64,000 bases of DNA from Fluviicola chungangensis (GTDB lineage Bacteria > Bacteroidota > Bacteroidia > Flavobacteriales_D > Crocinitomicaceae), in contig NZ_VLPL01000001.1 in NCBI RefSeq assembly GCF_007558725.1, forward strand, positions 478,808 through 542,807. Reading direction: 5' to 3'. Of this stretch, positions 1-6,039 are shown piece by piece; position 1 is the stretch's first letter; each line of letters opens with the position of its first letter. The notes under the pieces are model-generated. The model worked only from the letters and a program-made list of their open reading frames with translations. It did no database searches and was not told the origin of the DNA. Position numbers and translations under genes: made by a program.

Positions 1-345
1 CTCTTTATTGTAATATGATATTTGCTCTTCAAAATCAATGGTTGAAGGATCAACAGGAATGTTTCCTATGACTTGCCAAACATCATCTTCAAACGCCATG
101 TCATCAACGCAAATTCCTTTTATGACAATATTGTAATCAGTCGGTAATTCCGAAGTATCATTGATTGTATCGTATGCTTCAATTAAATAGCAAATACTTA
201 CATGTCTCAAATTAGTTACATCCTTTTCGACAAGTTTGGTTTTGAAGCATTGTTCTTTAATGTCCATTAAAACTCTGCCAAACATATAATGTCCGGTTTT
301 TAATTTTTCCACAAATATGTCACCGGGTTTTGCTCTCTTTCTCAT
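1..345 (-). CDS. Imm26-like immunity protein, 3' end outside window
   Basis: Reading from the ATG at 345 to base 1 gives 115 codons without a stop, so the gene runs off the left edge. The N-terminus MRKRAKPGDIFVEKLKTGHY followed by MFGRVL resembles the start of Imm26-type immunity proteins, which open with a 'GDIF...GxYxFGRVL' beta-strand pattern and protect against polymorphic toxins; the rest is consistent but not decisive. No signal peptide. It lies 58 bases after the recombination point of the attC-like site at 394-474, so it is the cargo of the next cassette leftwards. A stand-alone immunity gene without its toxin is a common kind of cassette cargo. The family call is by motif only. Confidence 0.55.
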   Translation of the reverse strand, partial: MRKRAKPGDIFVEKLKTGHYMFGRVLMDIKEQCFKTKLVEKDVTNLRHVSICYLIEAYDTINDTSELPTDYNIVIKGICVDDMAFEDDVWQVIGNIPVDPSTIDFEEQISYYNKE

Positions 346-393
346 ATTCTATTTTTAAAATTATATAATCAGGTAGTTTTGTACTAGGTAAAT

Positions 394-474
394 GGCTACT
401 AACGTTTTGCAAACAGGCGCAGGCGGCTAACACGTGCGAACGTTTGCCGCTTGAGCTTGTTTGCTGTTATGTGC
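394..474 (-). other. attC-like recombination site 3
   Basis: An 81-base imperfect palindrome. Inner arms at 409-427 and 446-464 match at 16 of 19 positions when one is reverse complemented. On the minus strand the site begins with GCACATAAC (R'-like, 474-466) and ends with GTTAGTAGCC (R''-like, 403-394). The R' end is the exact reverse complement of GTTATGTGC at 1301-1293, the start of the unit that ends here. Both ends carry the AAC/GTT core of integron sites, although not every flanking base fits RYYYAAC/GTTRRRY. It lies 20 bases after the stop codon of the 495-1259 gene. Confidence 0.75.
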
Positions 475-494
475 TGGTTTCAATTCAAAATGAT

Positions 495-1259
495 TTATAT
501 AAAGTTCCGAATCTCATTCGCGATATCGATTAGTAACTGATCAGAAACGTTTGTACTTAATTGACGGGTATGAATTACCAATTTTGACCTATCTGAATTA
601 TAATGAGTCCAGAATAATTGTTTATTGTCACCATACTGCTTGTCAAAGGTGACATTGAAAATATCTTCAATTTCACTTCCATTTATATAATTACTGCAAG
701 CCAAGACTACCACTGGGAAGCTTTGAAAAAATTTACTTTCCTTGAATAAAAGTTTACGACTCGGAATTCCCGACTTGTCAGCCTCATTAGTGAATTTAGC
801 TGGTGAATCATTCATTTCTGTCAAAAAGAAATTATTGTGAAAATCAATCTCTTTCTCAGTTACTGATGACATATCATTCAAGAAAATTAAATCATGTAGT
901 TTTTGATACTTGCGCCAAGTTTGCCCTTCCTTCAATTGTTTTGAATGTAAACTTTTAAAAGGAAATAAGGGATTTGAACTCAAAGGGGAATCTTTTCCTC
1001 CAATCCAATTAGGCAACGATTCTGAACTAATTTGATTCTTAATGTTTCTATTCCATTTTTCAGCATTTGTTTTAAAATCCTCAAGTGCTTCTTTCTGGAA
1101 TCTAACATAATGTTCGTCTCGACCTGCTTTATTCTCAACATCAGTCGCAGTTTCTTTACCTACAATTAGAATTTTGCTGTAAGGATTTCCAGTTCCTATA
1201 TAAGTCCCAGAAATTTCATATTTCTCAACTTCATTTTCGAAAATTTCAGTTTGGTTCAT
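495..1259 (-). CDS. Cassette-borne protein, possibly uracil-DNA-glycosylase-like fold
   Basis: 254 residues, ATG at 1259, soluble, no signal peptide. The N-terminal GTGNPYSKILIVGKE and the later strands VVVLACSNYI and KLVIHTRQLS resemble the strand order of the uracil-DNA glycosylase superfamily (GxNP near the N-terminus, a His-containing loop near the C-terminus), but the catalytic motifs do not match a characterised UDG family. The fold call is therefore tentative and no enzyme activity is claimed. The gene fills the cassette between attC-like sites 2 and 3, starting 42 bases after the recombination point. No promoter was recognised, so it may depend on read-through. Confidence 0.6.
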   Translation of the reverse strand: MNQTEIFENEVEKYEISGTYIGTGNPYSKILIVGKETATDVENKAGRDEHYVRFQKEALEDFKTNAEKWNRNIKNQISSESLPNWIGGKDSPLSSNPLFPFKSLHSKQLKEGQTWRKYQKLHDLIFLNDMSSVTEKEIDFHNNFFLTEMNDSPAKFTNEADKSGIPSRKLLFKESKFFQSFPVVVLACSNYINGSEIEDIFNVTFDKQYGDNKQLFWTHYNSDRSKLVIHTRQLSTNVSDQLLIDIANEIRNFI

Positions 1260-1292
1260 GGTTAAATGTGTTTTGATTGTGTTCTATTACTT

Positions 1293-1375
1293 GCACATAA
1301 CGTTTTCCAAATAGGCAAAGGCGCCTTATCAAATATAATCTTTTTGGCGCTTTTGTTTATTTGGTGTTATAAGCT
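1293..1375 (-). other. attC-like recombination site 2
   Basis: An 83-base imperfect palindrome with arms 1307-1325 and 1346-1364 (16 of 19 positions complementary) around an AT-rich loop. On the minus strand it begins AGCTTATAAC (1375-1366) and ends GTTATGTGC (1301-1293). The beginning is the exact reverse complement of GTTATAAGCT (1737-1728), the start of the unit it closes; the end pairs with the beginning of site 3. The stop codon of the upstream small gene (1369-1367) lies inside the R'-like core, the tight packing typical of gene cassettes. Confidence 0.8.
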
Positions 1376-1651
1376 TTTCCCAATTACCATTACTAACAAA
1401 CCAATCATTAATATCACAGGTGCTGTAATTAACGACCAGTACATAACAACCAAATAGTTCAGTTTACTGTTGTTTTTTCTTTGCCTTAATAACTGTTTAT
1501 ACTCACTTACAATTTTAAATGGTAATAGATAATCCCAGATTGAAATTATTTTTAGATGTCGCAAAGTTCTTTCCATACTTAAGTAACAAATAGAGGCAAT
1601 CATTATTGCTAAAAAGCTGCCGCCAAAACTTATGATACTTCCTGTGATCAT
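1367..1651 (-). CDS. Small cassette-borne membrane protein
   Basis: 94 residues if started at the ATG at 1651; an upstream TTG at 1696 would add 15 residues and cannot be excluded. Hydrophobic segments cover roughly residues 3-22 and 70-90, with a basic, polar middle (SEYKQLLRQRKNNSK), so a two-helix inner-membrane protein is likely. I do not recognise a family. Its TAA stop is supplied by the R'-like core of attC-like site 2, so it fills the cassette between sites 1 and 2. Small two-helix membrane proteins are frequent among integron cassette products, but no function can be assigned. Confidence 0.55.
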   Translation of the reverse strand: MITGSIISFGGSFLAIMIASICYLSMERTLRHLKIISIWDYLLPFKIVSEYKQLLRQRKNNSKLNYLVVMYWSLITAPVILMIGLLVMVIGKSL

Positions 1652-1728
1652 CACATTGTTCCAGTCAGGGTTTGAAAATTGTGAGCTTAAAATCAAAATT
1701 TTTAGTGTTTGGTTGGAAATGGTTTACA

Positions 1729-1865
1729 GCTTATAACGGCTTGCGGCTTGGCGCAGGCGGGGATTTTACCACCAAACTTGCTACGAAGCCGAAAACTCGA
1801 ATTTACGAAAAACTGTCATACGAAGCACCTCTGCCCCGCTTGTGCCAAACCGCTGTTAGGCGTAG
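1729..1865 (-). other. attC-like recombination site 1
   Basis: The largest of the three sites, 137 bases. Arms 1743-1762 and 1834-1853 are complementary at 17 of 20 positions; between them lies about 70 bases of variable sequence, as in attC sites with a long variable terminal structure. On the minus strand it begins CTACGCCTAAC (GCCTAAC fits RYYYAAC exactly) directly after the TAA stop of the SymE-like gene, and ends CCGTTATAAGC. Ten bases of the beginning (TACGCCTAAC) are the reverse complement of GTTAGGCGTA at 4308-4299, the start of the unit next to the recombinase gene. Confidence 0.82.
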
Positions 1866-2054
1866 TTATTTCTGTCCGTTGTCAAGCGTAATGGTCAGCT
1901 TGTTTTTTTCTACTTGAATTTGGACACGTTCTCCTTCCTTGAACCCCACTTCTTCCAACCATCTTCCCTCAAGTCTGATTTCAGGCACAGTAGTATTGTC
2001 CCACCGTCTGGTGCGGAACTTACTATGAATTTTTAATTTCCTGAATAGACTCAT
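1866..2054 (-). CDS. SymE-like toxin (AbrB-fold type I toxin family)
   Basis: 62 residues from the ATG at 2054. I chose it over an in-frame upstream ATG at 2156 because the extra N-terminus is hydrophobic, unlike the family, and would overlap the divergent regulator remnant. The C-terminal half VPEIRLEGRWLEEVGF followed by GERVQIQVEKNKLTI fits the SymE toxin domain, an AbrB-like swapped-hairpin fold; E. coli SymE is an SOS-induced RNA-cleaving or nucleoid-affecting protein held down by an antisense RNA. Here a broken XRE-type regulator gene starts divergently 59 bases away, a pairing I recall from Bacteroidota. The stop codon touches attC-like site 1. Toxin activity is inferred from family only. 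Confidence 0.7.
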   Translation of the reverse strand: MSLFRKLKIHSKFRTRRWDNTTVPEIRLEGRWLEEVGFKEGERVQIQVEKNKLTITLDNGQK

Positions 2055-2112
2055 TGTGTTGTGTTTGCTAAACCGAACACAAGGTAGAAATAATATTTGG
2101 ATATTCGCTATA

Positions 2113-2337
2113 GTGAACACGAAAGAAGAAAAATATTTCAAAAAATTAGGTTCCAAGATTAAGGAATTGAGAGAGGAATAGGGGCTTGACCAAAAAGCCT
2201 TCGCCTTTGATTGTGAGATTGGTAGAACTCAATTACACATGATCGAAAACGGTAAAACAAACCCTCGCCTGGGTACTTTAATGAAAATTGCTAACGCTTT
2301 GGAGATTTCTTTGTCCAAGTTGGTTGACTTGTCTTAG
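2113..2337 (+). pseudogene. XRE-type HTH regulator interrupted by an in-frame TAG
   Basis: Reading from GTG at 2113 gives YFKKLGSKIKELREE, then an amber codon (TAG, 2179-2181, codon 23), then GLDQKAFAFDCEIGRTQLHM, IENGKTNPRLGTLMKIANAL and a natural TAG at 2335-2337. Together this is a complete 74-codon Cro/CI-like helix-turn-helix domain; the amber codon sits where such proteins usually have Lys or Gln ('REEKGLTQ'), so one substitution (AAG or CAG to TAG) explains it. It is the only plus-strand gene in the array and is divergent from the SymE-like gene, of which it was probably the regulator. A sequencing error or suppressor tRNA are alternatives. Confidence 0.75.
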
Positions 2338-2340
2338 GAT

Positions 2341-2352
2341 GCTGTTGCGTAA
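2341..2352 (-). other. Probable remnant of a decayed attC-like R' end
   Basis: GCTGTTGCGTAA on the plus strand compares with GCTGTTAGGCGTAG at attC-like site 1: it is the same string lacking AG. The intact form GTTAGGCGTAA is what would pair with the first 11 bases of the unit beginning at 4308. It lies 5 bases after the stop codon of the HEPN-like gene, where that unit's own site should be. The rest of the palindrome is missing, replaced by the XRE remnant. Confidence 0.4.
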
Positions 2353-2356
2353 AGCT

Positions 2357-3256
2357 TTACAATAGAGCATTGTCTAACGATTCCCGTATTACCGTTCCAT
2401 AAATAAATCCAATCCAATTTAGATACTTGGAATTAATTTTTTCAAAGAAAAAGTCTGGGTCTTTAAGGTCTGTATTTTGAATGTTTCGTTGTCCCCCAAC
2501 TGCAAAGTGAAAATATCTATTCCTCGTGTCTTTAAATAATCTGATCAACCTTTTATTTTCGATTGAAAGTGCATGCGTAGCTCGGTTGGCCGTTATCCAA
2601 TCCGAACTCTTTGCTAACTTGTGGAATGCATCGTAGCAATTATTCGCAACAGCAATGTCCGCATGAGAAAAATCGAAATCCGTGGTGTAAGATAAATATC
2701 CCGTTCCGCGGAACAAATTTTCAGTAAACTTCTCAAAGAAACCTATTTCGCTGGTTTTTACATCGGTGAAATAAGCACGGAACGCCTCAAATGAACCTAT
2801 ATAGTTTCCAAAGTGGGAAGAATGAATAAGAGGGAAACTGTAAGAAACATACTCTAATATCCTATACAAGTTAACAAAAGCCGCTTGGTGGTTTTTTTCA
2901 TTTGTATAATGGAAGTAGAAGGCCAACTCTTGTAAAAGATTGTGATAAAAGATGATGTTTCGTCCGTAATATTTCTTGGAAAATTTCACATAGTCATTAA
3001 GGCTAAAAGGATGTAAAAGTGTCTTCAACTGTTTTGAGGATTTCCGCCCTACCAGATGAAGAGGAAAGGGTGTAAAATTCTCACTCAGTTTAATTGTTTT
3101 ATTATTCTTTTTACAATGAACATCAATATTTGAGGTCAATATTCTCATGACAAGAATATCATAAGTGGTACTTGCACTTATTTTAAATTCCGTAGGCAAA
3201 GCAGAACGGTAATTTTGGCCAATGGCCTCTTTGAAGTCAAAAAGATGCAGGCTCAT
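2357..3256 (-). CDS. HEPN-like protein, partner of DGQHR-type protein
   Basis: 299 residues, no signal peptide or membrane segment. Near the C-terminus IRLFKDTRNRYFHF carries R245-N-x3-H250, the R-(x4-6)-H motif of HEPN ribonucleases, preceded at about 126-140 by AFVNLYRILEYVSYS, a helix of the kind seen in ApeA-like HEPN proteins. HEPN proteins are frequent as toxins and effectors of defence systems, usually cleaving RNA. It starts 4 bases after the stop of the DGQHR-type gene, so the two are almost certainly co-expressed. No characterised homologue is recognised; nuclease activity is inferred from the motif. The C-terminal 49 residues after the motif are unassigned. Confidence 0.6.
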   Translation of the reverse strand: MSLHLFDFKEAIGQNYRSALPTEFKISASTTYDILVMRILTSNIDVHCKKNNKTIKLSENFTPFPLHLVGRKSSKQLKTLLHPFSLNDYVKFSKKYYGRNIIFYHNLLQELAFYFHYTNEKNHQAAFVNLYRILEYVSYSFPLIHSSHFGNYIGSFEAFRAYFTDVKTSEIGFFEKFTENLFRGTGYLSYTTDFDFSHADIAVANNCYDAFHKLAKSSDWITANRATHALSIENKRLIRLFKDTRNRYFHFAVGGQRNIQNTDLKDPDFFFEKINSKYLNWIGFIYGTVIRESLDNALL

Positions 3257-3259
3257 AGT

Positions 3260-4282
3260 CTAAATTTGTTCTGCCAACAACAGAGTTAACTCATCCGCAT
3301 CTTTTTCAATTAATTCACCGATTTTAGAAATATAAAAGGACGCCAATCTTCTTCTTTCTCTACTTAGTTTGATAGTAGAAACATTGATATTCTTGAAGGC
3401 TTTTTCGAAAGTATCGATAGCGGTTTCAAGTTCTTCGTTGTTATAAGAATTTACTTGAGTGAACGAGGTCCTCAGCCCAACGCAAAACCCTATTAGATTA
3501 TTTCCGTTTTTCAACCAATTGTATAGTTTATCTGAACCTGTCATTCGATCCATAAGAGAAAGAATTTTATTGAAGTCTACGGTTTCATTCGCAATTTTTG
3601 ATTCAATTATTTTTCTTGCAACCAATTCGTCAAGTTTGTCTTCAATAATTTTCTTATTGTCGAGATTCGTAGAATTGCTTAAAAAGGAAATATAAGAATT
3701 CAAAATATCCGCTTTTTTGTATGCCTTTTCATTCTTCCCGGCATTCTCTTTTTCCGTGAAAATCTTAAATGAATAAGCGGAAAAGTCATAGATACTTTCA
3801 GCTAGAATTTCAATTTGATGTCGAGCAGTCATTGGCTTTTGCCCATTGTTAAGAGTCACCATGCGATACAAAAGATTATCTCTGGAGGGGCAAATAATAA
3901 TATTGAGGTACAAGTAGCTATTCTTATTCAATGTGTTTCCTTCTTTTGCCGCCACCCGTTTCAACGTGTTAAGCCTCTGGATGCCGTCCAAAACGAAGGC
4001 ATGCTCAATATCTTGTGTAATTTCCCCTTGTAAGACTGGAATAGTCGGAACATTATCTAAGTCCACGGGTTTGATAAACGCTATTGTAATCGCGGGGGTT
4101 ATACAGCCTTCTTGAAAGTCAATTTCAAGTCTTTTATAAAACGTTTCGTTCTGAAAGCGTCTTTGTATATCAAGTTTGTCAATTAGGCCGACCAGGTGGT
4201 CCAGGGCATATTGATAAGTTATCCTGCCTGTCAGAAAATAGGCTTTGATAACTTTGTCTTTGTCTACTGAATATATTTCCAT
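3260..4282 (-). CDS. DGQHR/DndB-like domain protein
   Basis: 340 residues. HAFVLDGIQRLNTL (94-107, with D99-G-I-Q-R103) is a variant of the DGQHR signature, and NNGQKPMTARHQIE (145-158) is the second conserved block of this ParB/DndB-related group. DndB controls DNA phosphorothioation; other DGQHR proteins sit in mobile defence islands, mostly without known activity. Here it is the first gene of the cassette closest to the recombinase, starting 26 bases after the putative recombination point, and is followed by the HEPN-like gene. No dnd modification or restriction genes are present, so a Dnd role is not supported. A two-component toxin or defence module is the best inference. Confidence 0.65.
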   Translation of the reverse strand: MEIYSVDKDKVIKAYFLTGRITYQYALDHLVGLIDKLDIQRRFQNETFYKRLEIDFQEGCITPAITIAFIKPVDLDNVPTIPVLQGEITQDIEHAFVLDGIQRLNTLKRVAAKEGNTLNKNSYLYLNIIICPSRDNLLYRMVTLNNGQKPMTARHQIEILAESIYDFSAYSFKIFTEKENAGKNEKAYKKADILNSYISFLSNSTNLDNKKIIEDKLDELVARKIIESKIANETVDFNKILSLMDRMTGSDKLYNWLKNGNNLIGFCVGLRTSFTQVNSYNNEELETAIDTFEKAFKNINVSTIKLSRERRRLASFYISKIGELIEKDADELTLLLAEQI

Positions 4283-4298
4283 GTTTGAATTTTATAAT

Positions 4299-4344
4299 TA
4301 CGCCTAACTTATTTATATGCCTGACAACATGCATGTTTTATCAG
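4299..4344 (-). other. Candidate attI-like junction next to the recombinase gene
   Basis: On the minus strand this stretch reads through a palindrome ACATGCATGT (4336-4327) flanked by CTGA/TCAG half-sites (4344-4341 and 4324-4321) to AAGTTAGGCGTA ending at 4299. The GTTAGGC (4308-4302) fits GTTRRRY exactly and would be the point where cassettes join. It lies between the 3' end of the recombinase gene and the first cassette gene. Placing attI at the 3' side of the integrase gene resembles the reported spirochaete (Treponema denticola) arrangement rather than the Vibrio one. Its role is inference. Confidence 0.5.
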
Positions 4345-4412
4345 TTTTAGCGGAATAATGTGGGGTGCTATGTCTGATCTTTGTCAGGTTTTATTTCAAA
4401 TGTAATTATCTT

Positions 4413-5303
4413 TTACAAATCATCAAACGGACTACGAATTTCTTGAATAGATCGTGTACTGACATGCGTATAAATTTCTGTTGTTTTAGTACTTGAATGT
4501 CCTAACAATTCTTGAATGTAGCGTAAATCTGTTCCACGTTCCAATAAATGTGTGGCATAGCTGTGTCGAAGCCAGTGTAATGTTACTGGCTTTCCAATTT
4601 TTGCTTTCTGCAGTGCTTGTTTTAATACGCTTTCCAAACTTTTTGCTGAATATTGAACTCCACGAACCTGACCTTCAAATAGCCATTTCATAGGTCTGTA
4701 CTCTTTGTAATAATTACGCAGCAACGTTATCAACGCTTCGCTTATGGGAACAATACGGTCTTTTTTTCCTTTTGAATTTCTGATTAATAGTATTTTTCTA
4801 TTCGATTGAATATCTGTTGGTATTAAATTAAGCAACTCGCTTCTTCTCAATCCACAAGCATAAATTAATGTCAACATCATTCGATGTTTTGTGTTTTTAG
4901 GCGACTCAATAATATTTTTTACCTCCAGCTGACTTAACACATTCGGTAATGGTTTTGCCCGTCTTGGACGCTTCACTAATTCTGGATTAAGTTGTGTTCC
5001 CAATTGAACTTTACAAAATAATTTTACCGCATTCAACACCTGATTTTGATACGATGCAGAAAGTTTCTTTGCAATAATGTACTGTGTATTAAAATCATGC
5101 AAATCACTGTTGGATAATAATGCAAGGGGTTTTTCACCACAAAATTTCAGGAACTGATATAAACTATCGCAATATGTCTTTATTGTCGATTCACTATACC
5201 GCGTTCTACGTAAATAGTCTTCGAATGAATTTATAACTTTTAGTTGCTCAGTGGAGAGCGGTGTCACGTGCGATCCAGGAATATTCTTCTGATTTTTATT
5301 CAT
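4413..5303 (-). CDS. Tyrosine recombinase, Xer-like, adjacent to cassette array
   Basis: 296 residues: an N-terminal SAM-like core-binding domain (about 21-105) and a catalytic domain with R153 (GLRRSE), K178 (SKGKKDR), H243-W-L-R246, H269 (LLGHS) and Y278 (TEIYTH), so all catalytic residues are present. The spacing matches XerD (R148, K172, H244, R247, H270, Y279) and not IntI1, where about 40 extra residues lie between the lysine and HxxR. The tail IRSPFDDL nevertheless resembles the IntI tail VRSPLDAL. It is transcribed towards the cassette array on the same strand. It probably integrates and excises the cassettes; an alternative is a bystander phage-type integrase. A -7 promoter box was not recognised upstream. 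Confidence 0.88.
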   Translation of the reverse strand: MNKNQKNIPGSHVTPLSTEQLKVINSFEDYLRRTRYSESTIKTYCDSLYQFLKFCGEKPLALLSNSDLHDFNTQYIIAKKLSASYQNQVLNAVKLFCKVQLGTQLNPELVKRPRRAKPLPNVLSQLEVKNIIESPKNTKHRMMLTLIYACGLRRSELLNLIPTDIQSNRKILLIRNSKGKKDRIVPISEALITLLRNYYKEYRPMKWLFEGQVRGVQYSAKSLESVLKQALQKAKIGKPVTLHWLRHSYATHLLERGTDLRYIQELLGHSSTKTTEIYTHVSTRSIQEIRSPFDDL

Positions 5304-5384
5304 TTCATTTGATTCAGATTCCTTAAGTTAAACAAAAAGATCACTTGAAGCAAGTGCAAAATTGTTAGTTGAACACTGATTTAA

Positions 5385-5460
5385 TCCGACCCCGGATAGC
5401 AGCGGTATCTCCCGACGCTTTTAGTCGGGAATAAAACGAATAGCCGGAAATGGGCGCCAA
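5385..5460 (+). ncRNA. Candidate structured RNA, possibly Flavo-1-like
   Basis: CCCCGGATAGCAGCGGTATC (5389-5408) is followed by a perfect hairpin CCCGAC/GTCGGG (5411-5416, 5424-5429) and AAAACGAATAGCCGG. The pattern 'CCGGATAGnAGCGG - hairpin - CGnATAGCCGG' recurs in many flavobacterial intergenic regions as I remember them and may be the Flavo-1 RNA motif (Rfam RF01705), but I cannot run the covariance model. A hairpin at 5467-5495 could terminate it. Strand chosen from that remembered orientation. It sits upstream of the recombinase gene, in the 234-base spacer that otherwise holds nothing recognisable. Confidence 0.4.
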
Positions 5461-5466
5461 AACAAC

Positions 5467-5495
5467 AAAAGCGAACTCCGATGGAATCCGCTTTT
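5467..5495 (-). terminator. Terminator hairpin, probably bidirectional
   Basis: AAAAGCG (5467-5473) and CGCTTTT (5489-5495) form a 7-base stem with partial pairing inside. On the minus strand it follows the stop of the 5538-5915 gene by 43 bases and is followed by GTTGTTTT; on the plus strand it follows the candidate RNA. Confidence 0.55.
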
Positions 5496-5537
5496 CAATG
5501 ATGAATGCTTACCTGATAATTTAGTAATTGATCATTG

Positions 5538-5915
5538 CTAATTAATCTGTCTCAACTCCCACGTCTCCAAATCATCCTCCGGGTAATCGCCCTGTTGGTT
5601 CCAGATCTCCACGCGCTCTATGAGCCCGTTTTTGAAATGGACTGATGTTTCTGCACGGATATTCAATTCCTCATTGATCAATTCAACTTTCGACAATTCA
5701 TGGTCCGATTCCCCGAATACTTCGTATAACTGCGCATCCGTTAACCAAAATTCTTTGGCAGCCTTCCGGTATTCAATGAATATCAGCAAACCGGTATCCG
5801 TATGCTCGTATTCCACTTCTTCCAGGTGTTCCAACTGGTTGGTGATTTGTTCTTCATACTTCTCACCTTTCAGCGTTTCGGTGATAATGTCTAATGTGAG
5901 TTTTGATTCGATCAT
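5538..5915 (-). CDS. Hypothetical acidic protein
   Basis: 125 residues, strongly acidic, no signal peptide or membrane segment; ATG at 5915. A helical first half (LEHLEEVEYEH) precedes an alternating beta-strand second half (IRAETSVHFKNGLIERVEIW). I do not recognise a family. It stands alone between the typA terminator (5934-5957) and the hairpin at 5467-5495, so it is probably a single-gene transcript. Codon use is like that of the housekeeping neighbours to its right, not the AT-rich cassettes to its left, so I place the edge of the accessory region to its left. Confidence 0.6.
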   Translation of the reverse strand: MIESKLTLDIITETLKGEKYEEQITNQLEHLEEVEYEHTDTGLLIFIEYRKAAKEFWLTDAQLYEVFGESDHELSKVELINEELNIRAETSVHFKNGLIERVEIWNQQGDYPEDDLETWELRQIN

Positions 5916-5933
5916 GTTCTTTCATGTATAAAA

Positions 5934-5957
5934 AAAGCGGAACCTAAGCCCCGCTTT
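5934..5957 (-). terminator. Intrinsic terminator for typA
   Basis: AAAGCGG (5934-5940) pairs with CCGCTTT (5951-5957), loop 10 bases. On the minus strand the stem is followed directly by a T run (5936-5931). It lies 82 bases after the typA stop codon. Confidence 0.75.
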
Positions 5958-5960
5958 ATA

Positions 5961-6036
5961 ATGTAAAATTGAGAATGCAACAATTGAAAAGGTTTGAGAG
6001 AATCTCACTTTTCAATTTTCACTTTTACATTTTCAA
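5961..6036. repeat. Word-repeat hairpin after typA
   Basis: The spacer is built from variants of AATGTAAAATTGA / CAATTGAAAAG and folds into a long imperfect hairpin: the right half AGTGAGATTCTC-to-TTTACATT side mirrors the left half, with GAGA/TCTC at the tip and AATGTAAAA/TTTTACATT at the base. The same 13-base word recurs at 7850-7862. Confidence 0.6.
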
Positions 6037-6039
6037 TTG

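Noticed and set aside
1672-1917. Two overlapping plus-strand frames across attC-like site 1
   Set aside because: They are read through the palindrome, carry no domain and run against the direction of all intact cassette genes.
2097-2156. Longer start for the SymE-like gene at 2156
   Set aside because: The added 34 residues are hydrophobic and unlike SymE proteins, and this would overlap the start of the divergent XRE remnant.
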